From contig CASHTG010000018.1 of assembly GCA_949357655.1 (NCBI GenBank), positions 930,001 through 994,000 on the forward strand: a DNA stretch of 64,000 bases. Direction: 5' to 3'. The notes under the pieces were generated by a model. That model saw only the letters and a list, made by a program, of their open reading frames with translations. It made no database searches and was not told the origin of the DNA. The stretch comes from Parascedosporium putredinis (taxonomy: Eukaryota; Ascomycota; Sordariomycetes; Microascales; Microascaceae). Below, in pieces: positions 11,294-24,348 of this stretch (positions are counted from its first letter, which is position 1; the number at the start of each line of letters is the position of its first letter). Position numbers and translations under genes: made by a program.

Positions 11294-14200
11294 TTTGACT
11301 GTAATGCTCGGCGAGCAAGTCTATGATGTGAAATGCGTTTGTGAAGCACCTAGAGGTCTGCGAGCCTGTGTGAGTCTCGCAGGGTCGACGGGACGACCGG
11401 CTGTGCCTGTCGAATGGATCAGAGGGTCGCGCGATAGTTTCGCCCAGATTTTCGGGTAGCCCGGCAACAGAGCGTTCAATATTCGTCTCGAGAGGTTTCT
11501 AGACGTGGCCATCAAGTTAGCCTCTACTACAAAGAAATGTCCAAAACGATGGCGGCACGGATTCCAGATGGTCCATCACGATCGTAGGTTCGGAGTGAAA
11601 AATCAGAACCGTAGGGCGGGATGACCCTTGACGAGTGCGCAACAGAGAGATGCAGGCATGAAGGGATACGGGCGATAGCTACCTTTGCCTCGCGGACTAG
11701 GCTCCGTCTCTTGTCCCGAACAACGAAGCCGACGATGTCCAGGGAGTCGCTTGGATCCGTTAAGGCGATTTCGTTTGGGGGGAGGTGATTCCTCGGCGGA
11801 AGAGAAGAGGAGAGCCGGAGGGAAGCTGCGATGCGGATGACGGCGCAGATATTGAGACGACCCGTAGCCACGATGCAAAGTCGAAAATGGGAAATCGAAG
11901 ATTTGTTCGAGGTCGTCAAGACAAGCTTGGTGCATGCGACGAGTTTGACGTGGATTGGTGTCGCTGTGCAGGTCGATGGGGCTGAATCTGGCGTCGTGAT
12001 TCTAATAATAGATGGGGATCGTGTTCAGTTGGTGCGGGAAGGACAGAAAAAACGAGGGCAGCAAGGGAAGTGATGGACAGAAGGAAAAAGGAACTTGGGG
12101 GAACCTGAGAGGGGGCACAAACGTCGGGGGTAATGCTACAAGGCTAGTGTGAAGTGCAGACTCTGGCTAAGGAGGCACTGGGACCCCGAAAGGCTCGTTC
12201 AAGGGAGGGGCGTGGCTTGGAAATAAAAGTGACAAGGGGGCGTGGCTTTGCGAAGAGTGACGGTACTTTGGCTAAGCAGCCGTGGAGAGTGCGAGAGGGG
12301 AGTACTAGTACTGTCCGTATATGAGTGGTCCTTTGTCGCGTACTACGTACTATAGGGACCGTGAACCTGAAGGGGAAAAAAGAACATTGAACTTGGAGCA
12401 GACACCCGGACATTGGAGAGAAAAGGGAAAGGAGGGGCTGGAATGGAGAATGTACATCGGGTGAACGCGACGATTGGGCTCTTAATGAGTACATCCATCT
12501 CTACTTGCGCTCGAGTGTCGAGAGGAGGAAGGTGAGATGCATGCCGCAATCCGAAGACGACGGAGGGAAGAGGAAAAACTCCCTCTCCATCCCGCCAGGG
12601 AACAAGCAAGAGAGGGCACGCGGGCCGGGAACAATATACCATGAGTCTTTTATCTAGTCTCATTTTCCCCTGACATTAATAAGGCAACCAAAAACAAGGG
12701 ATTCCAAGAAAAGGCGAGCTCTGAGGAAAGGCTTCAAGTCAGCAGTACTAACAGGCGCGAGCAGCTTGAATTGTACCATCGACAGAGAAGGTGAGGCCAG
12801 GCTAGTGCGTGAAATCATGATGGTTGGCAAGAGGCATGGCGAATGCTACTCGAAATACCAGGCAGATTGTCCAGGGGGCTATCATTATTACACTCCGTTC
12901 GTTATGATTGTCGAGATGCTACGTGCCCAATTTAAAGTGTGCCCCAAACAAGATTGCAGCCCACAACGGTCTGGTCAATCGAATTACCACGATCAATGCT
13001 CGCAGCTCCCAACAGCGCGGGGACCTTTCCTCTCGTGGCCGAGGCACGCATCCAAGTCATCAGCAATCACGGCGTGTTCCACCCATTTCTGTAACAGTAG
13101 ATAATACATGGGGTTTTTCCCTTCCCATTTTCTTCCTTCTTATTGGTACCCGGGGTTCAGCTGTCGGTGGATATTTCAAGGATCAATTTTCACCACTTGG
13201 CCTGGCCACTCCGCTCTCCAGTGATTGATCCACTTCAAGCTTGATTGTCACCAACCCCAGGCTGACGTACGCCGGCAGGCCTGGAAGGCCTTGCGAGGCT
13301 TCAGGCACTCGCCATTTGTACTGAGAGGAACATCACTAACCACTAGCGGACTCGGTATTTCCCCGTTAGCGTGGCCCGACCTTGCTAAGCATGGTCAAGA
13401 CCCAGTTGACCGCTTTGGTTCCTGACGGCGGTAATAATAATAGAAGGACCTGAACTATCCATAGTGCAGGTGGGTTGCGACTGCTGGATCCATTGGGGAT
13501 CTTTTGACATTTCCCGACCATTAAACCTCGCTGGCACTCGACTGGCTCCAATGGAGAGGAGACTGGGCATGAGATGAGGGATAATAGTCGGTTGACAATA
13601 GGACTTGGCATACATGCGGTATGAGATGGCAAATATCTAATCAAACAAATCTAAGAAGGAGACGTAAAGAGTCCCTGTTCGTTCTCCCAGAAATCCAATG
13701 TGCCCCTCTCTCTCAACTCCCCTACGGCATATATAATGGGGAGAGTGGAAAAGAGATCAAAAAAATACTTGAGGTCAAGGAGGAGAGCCATTCACGGGAC
13801 GAGTCCAATATCTCCGAGTACCAGAAAATGGCGAGGTCGTTTCATGTACTGGGCAAATCAGGTCACCGCACAGCACCCACCCCCATATTTTGCCTAAAGG
13901 AGGAAAAGAAAGTGGTAGGCGTGTGATATCACGACGGCGGCCTCAATTGGCGGAATCCTTTACAGAACCCAGCAATGCACTATAGGCTCAACAGCAATTG
14001 TGTTCAATAGAATGGCCATCGGAAGACCTTCCGATTTTCCCACCGCCAGAAGAAGAACGTGCCGTTGCTGCTATCGCGTCTCCCCGGCGAGATCAATTGA
14101 ATGGAATGGATGGCTCGTACCCCCTCTCCGCTGACTCTTTTTAACCCTCAATTTAACGACACGCACCTTCCGGCTCCGAGAACAACACCGGAGCCTACAT

Positions 14201-17200
14201 CTATGGATGTAATAGCGAGTGAGACAGCGCCTAGAAAGCGGATGGCATTATTAAGCTCGCTCCCTGCCAAGGATATCACTAGCTCCATCCCTGGTGTGTG
14301 CTGGGAGGCGTCAATGCTCGTTCTAAAGAGAGAAACGGAAGAGCCTGCTCGCTCTCCAAGTTTGTAAATGAAGCCGGCGGTCATGGGAAGAACTTGGAAA
14401 GAGCCTCTAGAGGTTTTCAATTACCGTTGATAAATATCCTCCAGATTTTTGTTAATAGGGCCAAGAGTTCTAATCAAGTTCTACGCGTCAAGAGTTGAGG
14501 TCATCCCACTCGTGAAAACCTCAGTCCTTCATCGCTGACGTTGGGTGTCAGCGTTCGATCTTGGTGATCGTGCTGGTGTACCTCTGTAGACGCCGGGCTG
14601 TGGGCGCGGCTGTTGGTATCACTGTGGCTGAGTAGGATCAATTCCACCCACCACCTATAGGTACATCGTTACATTGAGTGCAAGGGCTGAAGCTCGTTCA
14701 TGATCATTAGCTCTCAGTCGGCAGATCCTCGGCAGGTCCAATGATTTCTCTCTTTTCCCCTTTCCTTTTAATACTTGTGGGAAAAGAAAAAAACAAGGAG
14801 GGGCTTGGTGTTAGGAAGAAGCGAGAAGAAAGAGCCTATAGATGATAGATTGGTATATGGATACATCCAGATGTCTTAAAATGTGGCTGCCGATTGTCCA
14901 GATGCCTTCCGAGGAAGCTCCAGGGCCTGGCCAACAATGGTCCCACTATAGTAGAAGACCGTGAGCTGTGGAGGACGTGTGTTGCTGTGCAGCGTTTGTT
15001 TCACTTGGTGGGGTGGCCATCCTGAAAAGTAGCTAGAAGGACCCATTTATCTAGTCCCTTTGACTTGAATCCCTTGGGAAACAGGACCGCCAGCTGATAT
15101 CAGTATAGCTCAAAGAATGAGTGTCTCGCTTTCTGCGTTGTCAAATTGAGCATCAATCACGCTAGCGCCACACCCGCCTTTGAAGCTTTAGTGCCCTCTC
15201 GGCACAGTCGGCGCCTGAGGCTCGGCGTGTGGAGGCGATCCTGTGGCCCTGCAACCCACCATCACAAGCTCATCAGACACTCGACGAAGCAACCCCAAGT
15301 TCACGGCTGTTCCATCTCCTTGATCCCTTTCACGTCTCGGTACTTCATAAGGCCGCACCCTTCGGAATCATATTGAGCAGCTAACCATAGAGCCCGAGAT
15401 TCCCGAGCTTCCGGGCGCTCTTTGTCAAAAGCCTCCCCTCTTCATGAGGCAGACACAGGCTGTTGGGTCAACTTTCGCAGGGAGCAAAGGATTGATGGTC
15501 CCGCTAATTAAGTTTGACCGATTCTCATTTGGGCGTCGCCGGATACTAGCGGGGAATGAGTGCTTCGTCCTCGCGAATGGATTTGCAGCCACGAGCTCTT
15601 GTGATATGGGCCAGGCAAGGTTAGGAGCCCCCAGCCTTGAAGTGTGAGATGACAAGGTCAGGAGAGTTTATTGCTCCTTCTAGTGTTCTTCTCGGGGCCC
15701 GTCGCATTCGGCGCTAAGATATCTTTTGTTTGGGCCAACGTCTGGCAAGGTGGCGGTGCTGAGAACTAAACGTTTGCATGGAGAGTGAGTTTAGAAGTCC
15801 AAAGCTTGCTTCCAATAGCCCAAGACATCATTCTGCACTACAGTAGAGGTCCAAGGAGTGGGGACGGCAAGCAAAGCCCCATTCTTCAACGCATCCACAT
15901 CCTCACGGGAAACAAAACCCCCATCGCTGGAGAGCGCGGCCATGGGCAAAGAACGGCCTCTTGTCAGTTTAAGCGCAATCCAATCCCCAACTTCAAAGTG
16001 CGCGGGCCGCCCAAGCGTCCTAGTTCCAGAGCAGGCGAGGGTTGGAGCCGGAGGGTGGATGGTGATGTGCGGAGTGGATCGAATCAAGTGTGAATGCGTT
16101 CGGGCACAGGCTCGGCTCTGCGTTCGGGTTTCTAAAAATACCCAAAAATAGAAACGGTGTCGGGCGAACCTGGGTGCATGGCCATGCCCCCTTCTACCGA
16201 GACCAACACGCATTAGTACATGCCAGCGCACCAATAAGGCTTGAAGGATCTCCTGTCCACCAGTTCCAGCCGCCAAATCAACTTTTGAAAAAGGTTGGCT
16301 TCCAAGGTTCGTATCGATCTCTAGCAGCAGGAGAAGAGCATCACAAGTTGGCCCTCGTCGCCTTTTTTCCGCTCGCCGTTGGCCGCGCTTCCCTCATTCC
16401 GGCCCCCTTGGCGAGAAATCCTCGCAGCCTGCCCTGAGAAACCAACATCACCCGATGCCAGGTACGAACGGGGATTCATCCAGGAACCTACTTCATATGC
16501 GGGTTCCGTATTACCTGGTGTTGCGACCCACCCCCGTCGTGTGGAGGGGGTTTTTTCGCATGGCTGTATTCCTACGAATGGGGGCGGTGACCCGGTTGAT
16601 GATAGGACACATCTGGATGGATCAACTATCATGTATCACAAGATGCACGGAAGAGGGGAGTGGATAGGTAGTAACTTTTCCCCTCCTTAAGAGAGAGAGG
16701 CTTCAACGCTGCCATCAATCTACCTCGGTATAAGGGCCTGGACGTGGTCCATGAGTCGGATATCGCTGATGCCGGCGTTCGAGTTTACCAATATACCGAT
16801 CAGCCTATGGGTAGCGAGCGAGGTAATATCCGCCGTAATGCGGGTTTTAAAGTCATCGTCCCAACAAACCAGTGGACATTTCCTCTTTACTCTGCGTCTT
16901 CTTGACGGTTTCTTCATCCCACTCCAACCGCACCCTTGGCAGGCTGCGCGATATTAAACCAAAGCACAAGAAAACGGGGGCGCATCATCCGAATCCGGTT
17001 TCCCGCCGGGAGAAAAGAGGAAGAAGAAAGATCCATATATCCCCCTGTAGATTGGGCACTTCATCCCGTAGACGAAGATGGAGAAGAGTCTCCCCACATG
17101 CAAAGGCGTGAAAAGGTTACATCTGATGAATTTGACCTCGGCGACGTTTGTTTGGTTCTCCGCTGATGTTCACTTGATCCCAATACTCCCAACTTCCGAT

Positions 17201-19369
17201 CGCAACCAGGGTCTCCAGCCTCCCCTCTTTTCCTGGCCACTCCATCTTTTTTTCCCAGTCCCCTGTCTCCCAAATTCAACTCGCCTTTCCATTGTTGCTA
17301 AGTTTAACATCAAAATCCACTTTTCCGCCCCTCTCCCCGGGACGGAATGCGGGAGTCTAATGTCTTGAAGTTGTTTGGTCGCCTCAAAGACAGAACGTGA
17401 GGACACGGTGGTGGGGTGAAACCGATTTGGCTGACTGGTGGCCATCAAGTCCCTTGCTTGCCCTGGCCTTAGCCGCCCACGCGCCTGTCGAACCTGGGGT
17501 GGTTCGCGCCCCCATCACGAATAGTTGTAGTATGAAAGTTTACGTGTCGCCTTCAACCCTCCAACCCAGTTTCTTACCCCTTGTTTGCCTCACTCGCATA
17601 TCCTACATGCAGTGCTAGTAGTGATCTATTCCATCTATTATCTTTTGTAACCTGTCCGAAGAGAGGTATGCCATGTGTAGTCTTAGAGAACGTCGAGTCA
17701 ACACCTTGAGTTTTCTAAAAAGCGAAGTAACACCGCTCGCCAATTTGTCACAACCAGGACGACGTGCAAGGGCGAATTTGCATCTTGAATGGATCCATGA
17801 TCGATAACCCACATAACCCCCTCCCCCTCTAAAAATCCCATCTAAGCCCCCTCTTCTCACTTCCATACTGATTCGCTCTCCCGCATCACGCCCGCATGAA
17901 TCACGGAGCGTTGGCTCCAAATCACAGTAGTTTTCACCCTCCCCATTTGTCCGCCATTGTGACCGCCATTCTGTCCTTGGCCACACGCGAGCCTTGCAAC
18001 AGGTTTCATCGCCCTTTTCGACCGTGCTCCTCCGGCCGAACAGCATGACCGTCAGATTTTCCGGTTGACTTCGAGAATGTTGGGGGAAGGGCTCTCCACC
18101 ATCCATCAAGTCGGTGTCTGACAGTTCCCCCCACATGACGCCAGCCCTACCTGCCGCCTAAGCGCCGCCGCCCCGCCCAAGCTCGACGTGCTCCGGATCC
18201 GCGCTGCCACCACAAGGACTCGACGAGTCTCCCCGTAGAATGTTGCTAAATTTGGCATCTCCGAAAGAAGAAGTGTGGGAGGACCAAATCAGTACCGCGC
18301 CCCACTACCCGTAGCCCTTTCCGGGAGGTTTCTTCATCTTTGTATCATATTCTTCTTCTTGCTTTCACCTTTCCCATCATCCGCGTCGGCACTAGACGAA
18401 TGGGAATGGGACCCTACCTCACCACCGTGGTCCGTCCCGGCTTTCACCAAGGGTCTGCGCGACGTGACCTTTTAGGGGGCGGGGATGCGGATCATGACGG
18501 TCGTCGAGGTGATGGTACTGCTACGGGACTCTGAACGTACTCCAATCCTACGTGTGTGAAGTGGCAAGAGGCGGATGAATCCCCTTGCGCGACGCACCTT
18601 GCCCTCCCAACTGAGAATCGTTTTAGGCGCACTAAGCTATAGAGCTGGTGTGCTGGAGGTATCATGCGCCGGCCCTTTCCTAGGACAGGATAGACGTTGC
18701 CTGAGAGAAAAAGGTTCAGTTTTTGGTTATGTGATGCATCCATGGATGTATTCACATGCATGTGCTACTGTAACTCCGCCAACAGCTTGTCCAAGAGTCG
18801 CTCACGTCACCTTGCGTTTATTTTCTCCTTTGTTTATATATTTTCGTCTGGGCTCTCTCATCACCTTAGCGCGCTTCGCTTGCGGGAGAGCTGCCCTCTG
18901 TGGGGAAGTAGAAGCCATGCTAGGTTTGGCCTCTGCCGAGACCAGGCTACTTTCACTGACACGGGTATGTTGTCCATCATCTTATGCACGTCATCATGGG
19001 CGGATAGAGTAATTAAAAACCGTATAATTGATTCTTTTGCCTTTACAATACCTGGTTATGCTCCTTGTAAACGCTGTTCTATGTAGTCCGAAAGCGGAGA
19101 TATGAATGAAGGGGAAATAGGAAGGACCAAGAAGAAGAAAGACTAAATGGGACAAAATTCAAAACGCCATAATCCATGCCACCTCGATCGCCTCTTCCGC
19201 TGTTCTCATCTCTTTAGCGCGAGTTGAGTCGGGGGAGTGGCAACGGGCCAATACACATTCAACCCCCTTGGTAGAATCACCACACAGAGCATCACCCCCT
19301 CGTGCCCCCATAGAATGGGTCCTTCTAAAGTCCCGGCTACTACACGGCGGTCGGGGCCTCTCGTAATCT
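11294..19369. other. 8 kb stretch without a convincing gene
   Basis: The left end is the 5' flank of the MADS-box gene and the right end is the 3' flank of TAF1. Between them I find only short, overlapping open frames. A minus-strand frame at 15791-16276 has a coding-like second half (listed separately). A 173-residue minus frame at 17615-18136 has no family features and biased composition. No transposase, reverse transcriptase or long terminal repeat pattern was recognised. Confidence 0.45.
15791..16276 (-). CDS. Possible hypothetical protein fragment
   Basis: I do not recognise this frame. The 161-residue frame ends with a stretch that reads like folded protein (FEVGDWIALKLTRG, then SREDVDALKNGALL, then VVQNDVLGYWKQALDF) and has balanced composition. 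The first half looks like read-through of non-coding sequence (Arg/His-rich). Just upstream the frame reads KVDLAAGTGGQEILQ, so the true 5' end could be another exon. No motif, signal peptide or membrane segment is evident. It could be a lineage-specific gene, a decayed remnant or chance. Confidence 0.2.
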   Translation of the reverse strand: MAAGTGGQEILQALLVRWHVLMRVGLGRRGHGHAPRFARHRFYFWVFLETRTQSRACARTHSHLIRSTPHITIHPPAPTLACSGTRTLGRPAHFEVGDWIALKLTRGRSLPMAALSSDGGFVSREDVDALKNGALLAVPTPWTSTVVQNDVLGYWKQALDF

Positions 19370-22300
19370 CTAAACGGGCGGCGAATTGGCTGCCATCGGC
19401 GTCGCAGGACCAAAGCCACCAAAACCGCTGGCCTCGGTTGCACCACTCGCGGCGGCCGTGCCGTTCAGGAGTGGGCATAGCCTGAAGAAAGGACGCTAAA
19501 GTCAGCTAAACTATTCTGGATGTGAAATCTATGACTTGTGAAGACTCGGCCGTAAAGGGGAAGGATAAAAGTGACGTGGAGGCAGAATGAAGATATCGAA
19601 AGAAAGGGGGAAAGGGTGGGTATGCCATGGATATCAAGCATCCGGTGGTAAGTGAAGACAAGCGCTACTTGAGTGTTCGATGAGGCTAGAACCGTTAAGG
19701 CCTCGCCTTCTTCAACTTCTGAGACATGCGATACTCTTTGACTGCCTGCTTCATCATGGCTGCGAGGGCAAGTTTTGGCTTCCAACGGCCAGATTTCCTC
19801 TCATAGAAAGCGTGAAGCAGGTCCAGCCCTGGCCGTGGTGGAAGAATCTTGGACTCAAGATCGAAATTGTGGCTCGCGAGCTCACTCAAATCAAACGGGA
19901 GGAATGGGGGTAGACGAATATAAGAAGACTCCATACTTTTTGTTGGTCTTGATATGACCAACCTGCCCGCAATTAGCGCATTTTCGCGTCGTTCCCGTGA
20001 TCGGTTTCTCCATCGCATCCGGAGATCTGGCGCTGCCTGCGCCATCTTGGAGCTTCTTGTTCTGCTCCCTCTGTAGCCGTCGGTCCCTATTCTTTTCGAG
20101 ACGGTCAAGTTCCGCCGAGATTCTACATTGCACGGTTAGTCCATGTCGCTCCCCGCTTCATAGGTCTATTTGACGTGAGGCTCGTCGCGAAAACTTACTT
20201 CTTAGCAAATTGACGGTCCACCAAGGCGTCTCCAGTAGGGATAATTTCGAGGATGCTAGATGGAATATGGAGTAAGCGGGAAGTTCAATCTCCAGCCCCG
20301 CAACCGGATGTGGCTCGGGGGAATCTGGTAAGGGGAGAAGCTAAGGGGACTTGGGTTCTAAAGCCATACTCTTTTTCTGCCGCATCCATCTCATTGCGCC
20401 TCTTGATATACTGGGCAATGACGACCGGGTCTTCTACAATTTCTACCCTCTCTTCCAAGGACCCATCGAGGCCTTCTACCTGCCGGACAATCCGAAGCCT
20501 CTTCTTCGACTGGCGGCTTGTTGACGTGAATCCGCTAAGCTGACTGACGCTATCATCAGCAGTAGGAACCGGAGTCGCGCCTCCTGGGATATTGAACCGC
20601 TCGTCCTCATCAGCAATCTGGACAATATCGTCGTCGTCGTGTAGGGTCGCATCGCTCAATGTAGTCTTTTGTTTGTTCCAGATCTCGCTGATGCCCGTCT
20701 TATAGGCTTGCTCTTGCTTCTTGACATTGTATGCGTGCCCGTTGTTGTCTCGTTTTTGCTTCTCCATCATATCCGCGGCAGACGACTGCGGACCATGCTG
20801 CAGCTGTTCAAGATACCCTCCTTTCATGGATGTTCGAATGAAACTGAATCCTAACCCGTGACCCGTCGGGTCACCTTCGCCATGAAGCTGAAGCATCGCT
20901 TTCCCGGTACAAGCGTCGATGAAAGCCTTGGTCGTCTTCCAAGGCGCCATCTTCTCCGCGAGGGACTCCTCGCCCTTCTCGCCACCCTTTTACCGGCTTT
21001 GCCACCCTCTGCGTCCTCTTCGTCGTTCTCTTGGATTACGGCCAGCCGAGGATCGTAACCCGCATCCTCAAGCATCTTCATTCCCATCGCCATCCCGTCA
21101 ATCAGACATGTGTCTTCCGGCTTGATGAGGGCACGGATTCCCTCTTCGCTCATCAACGTATCGCCTGGGGGAGGGACCAGAAACCTGGTCTATTGTTGTC
21201 TTTGTCAGGCCTGACGTATTTCAAAAACTCTTTGAGCTTTTGCCGATTTTGCCCGTCATTGGTTCCTTCGAGATGCTTTGTGATATCACTGGTAAAGAGC
21301 ATGCCCTCGGGGTGCCTCCTCATAATGCGGAAGCTGAGCATTTTGGTCCGGTTTTTAGACGTAGTGGTAACTTTGCGCGAATGAGGGCCTGGGACCTCGA
21401 CTGACGGAAAGGTCTGTCCGACCACGTATATGTGGTCGATATTCCGCAGATACCACTGTGCGCCCTCCTTGCCAGTTGTGCTTCGTCCTAAGATAAAGTC
21501 ACCTTCTCGCGGCGAATGCTTAAAGAGGGGGCGCGGAACATCTGGTTGTGAAGAGTCGGAACCGTCTCGCCGGGATCAACCGTACCAAAGATGGCAAACG
21601 GAGAACGATCCTCGGGGAGGAGGATATGCGTTTCGCCGAGGTCCTTCTTCGGTGGCGGCGCGGAGGTAGTATCCGCGCCTTTGCGGTAATAGTTGATCAC
21701 ACGGTTTCCCATGCCAAACTTGGAAAGGACAGTCGGGATCCGCTCGCAATACTCGAATAACACAGCCGTTGAGTTGTCTCGAAGGGTGAGGTCCTTGGTG
21801 TTCTTGAAGACGTCGCGCGCTTTGCCCTTTTGGGCCTTTCGCTTGAGGACGTTGCGTCGAGAAAACTCCACCGAGCGGCCAACAAACTTTCGCACGCGGA
21901 AAGGAGGTCTGTGGAACTGGTCCGGTCTTTCCGCAACCCTAGTCTTGTAGTACGGCCAGGCGAGGCGAAGGGCCGGCAGGCCATGATCAACCATGATGTT
22001 ACCGATCGTTGCTCTAACCTTATCCTGATGGGCTTCTTTGAGTAACTCGTAGGCTTCGTCGTTGGAGATGTTGAACCGACGCAATCCGTTTCCGCCAAGA
22101 TTTCCGCCCGCCATACGCTGAAGACTTTGCTCTGACGGGGTCGCTTTGCAGGACGGCCTTCCTCCGGCTCGACAAGATGAAGGTTGGGATCGTTGACATC
22201 CAGGCGGACCCTTTTAGCACCAGCCCTCGTTATGAGTTCAAATGAATCCAGAGATGGCGTGTGATATTGGGTGATATCGGGGAGACCGGTAGGAATAACT

Positions 22301-23329
22301 CGCTTCTTCTTTTGGGAGGCTCGTCCATAAACATGGCGTCCCACTCTTCATCAGGCTCTGCCGAGCCAGGTTTTTGGTGGACCTGGGAGGCAATCTGGGC
22401 TTCTCGATATTCCTCTGCCTTCTTAATCTTTTCATCAAAGTTATAGCAGATGGTATTGATATGCTGCAGGGTGAAGCCAGCCAGGAGCTCGTCTTCGGAG
22501 TCCTCGTCGGGGTCGAACTCCATTCCATGGATGCCGTTTTCTTCGGTTTGGCTTCTCAGGCTCACGAAACCATTTCCAGAGTCGTTGAATCGGCCAGTCG
22601 TTCGCTTGACCGCGATACCAGGGACACGAAATACCTTTTGTTGATCATTATCGATATCCAGGCTCAACTTCGTTGTCAGGAGAGGCTTCGGCTTTCGCGC
22701 GGGCTTTTTCTCCTTGAAAAAGGTCTTTCTTGATGGCAGAAGCTGATTCCAGTCCGGGATTGTGCCTTGCCTGAAGTCGGGCCACGTCTGCTTCACAAAG
22801 TCTTCCACCGACTCGATAGCCGGGGAATGCTTGGATCTTGGTTGGTCCCTTCAGGGAAGTCGACATCAAACGTGAGCTCGTTGTGGCTATCGGCGAAACT
22901 CGTTTCCGGTCGGATGGCGACAGCAGCGCTATCCGGCTCTACCGGCGCATGTGGCGGAGACAGTGGTCCCAGGACAGGATCGAATGGCGATGATTCCCGC
23001 CCGTCGCCGAAGAGATCGTCGGTATCGTGACTAGTTCCACCGTCATCCGTAAGCCCGGGTACCTGCGCATCGAAGGAGGTGGTCGCTGTCGGTGGCTCCT
23101 CGTCGGGCAGATCATCGTCGCTGATGTCCTCGAAATCTTGTGCATCGTCGGCCTTGTCGGTCTGGTCGATGGCTCTATCGTGGCTGAAGTCGATGCCTAG
23201 CTTGTCCATACCTATATCCTGGCTTTGCGAGAGGATGCGCTGGATGTCCGCATCATCAGAAGCTCCCTGGTCCTTCCATTTTGTCTCGTCACCCTGCGCC
23301 TGAGGCGCACCGTCGGGTTCGGGAGACAT
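19370..23329 (-). CDS. TAF1: Transcription initiation factor TFIID subunit 1 (TAF1)
   Basis: This is the largest TFIID subunit, a scaffold for RNA polymerase II pre-initiation. The start at 23329 (MSPEPDGAPQAQGDETKW) opens an acidic N-terminal region. The TAF1 central domain (DUF3591) includes FNISNDEAYELLKEAHQDKV, LPALRLAWPYYKTRVAERPD, FGTVDPGETVPTLHNQMFRA and LFTSDITKHLEG. The C-terminal zinc knuckle is CANCGQVGHIKTNKK plus LCPLLNG from the last exon, followed by a Gly/Ala-rich tail and a stop at 19370-19372. Introns fit at 20256-20369, 20123-20198 and 19482-19936. Six one-base slips (22822-22825, 22310-22313, 22126-22128, 21527-21531, 21167-21171, 20988-20991) separate the frames; restoring one base each gives about 1106 residues in four exons. 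No bromodomain is present, as is usual for fungi. Confidence 0.94.
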
Positions 23330-24348
23330 CACGATCGCTCGAGAAGGGGGTTGGTACAAGGTCGCGCAGAGGTATTAGGGAGCGAAAAACGCCCCAAGGC
23401 TATATTCGCGCCAGCTTTCCGCGCCGAACCTAGTATCTGATCGCGATAAGGCGCGTCGATGGATGGAAATTCGATGAGGATAGCGAGCACGGGGACGGAG
23501 ATCGAGCGAACGTGAATCTTCCGTGAACGCCAGAAAGTTGAGGTGACTGACTGATGTGGGGACGAGTTATCCGACCAATCAGATCGATGGACATAAAAAC
23601 GCCAGGGGTGTCCATAAGCGCGCCACCTCACATCATCAAAGGAAAGCTTCTTCTGAGAGCTGACGACCCTAACTAGGCAAAACGTCAAGAGGCTTCCTCA
23701 AATGCCCAAATCCCCAGGAACTGATAGCGGCCTCGGAATATCTTTGGCCGGCGCTCAAGGCATTCTTTTTGTGTGATATCCCTGGCACTACCTCGGTAGT
23801 CATTGAGAGCAGCGTTGGAACTCTTGGGGTGTCTATCACGTGACCCAAAATCATTGACCACGGCGGCCGAGAAATGAATTATCACTGGGTCACAGATCTT
23901 CCCTTTTATAAGTTCAGAGGAGCTACGCTTCAGTGCGTGATGAATCACTTCACACAGGCCCGCCATACTTCACAAGCGGATCTATCTTTATAACGTCACG
24001 ATAGCTAGTCGACGTGATGACGGCTAGTATTTTCTATCGTTAACCATCTTAGGATTCAAAGGGTTTGGAAGACTATGGCTTGGTTTTGGGCTGGTTCGCG
24101 ATTTTTGCAGCCGATTATTCAAATGCTCTTCGTAATCCCAGATTAAGTAGCTCCGGGCCCAGTTTGAGAACATGACTCTCCACTCTGAGTTGCTCAGCCT
24201 GCCTACGTTCCCCTCATTCCAACTCCGATTACCAATTCACCATTTGGTTGGACATCGCCGCTACGCATAAGATTGACGGGTGCCCATACTAACCCATATT
24301 CCGTGACTCTTGCCATTTTGTCGTGCTTTTCGGGATAGCCTCTTCAAT
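23330..24348. other. Divergent promoter region of TAF1 and D-serine dehydratase
   Basis: The two flanking genes are transcribed away from each other, so this 1 kb should contain both promoters. The short open frames show no protein family features. No individual transcription-factor site is claimed. Confidence 0.45.

Noticed and set aside
17615..18136. 173-residue minus-strand open frame
   Set aside because: Composition is skewed to Arg, Gly and Ser, no family motif or splice context is seen, and overlapping frames on both strands are equally long.
20285..20370. TAF1 C-terminus ending in a stop near 20285
   Set aside because: A GTATGG donor at 20369 and a TAG acceptor at 20256 remove the stop and join in frame to conserved sequence leading to the zinc knuckle.
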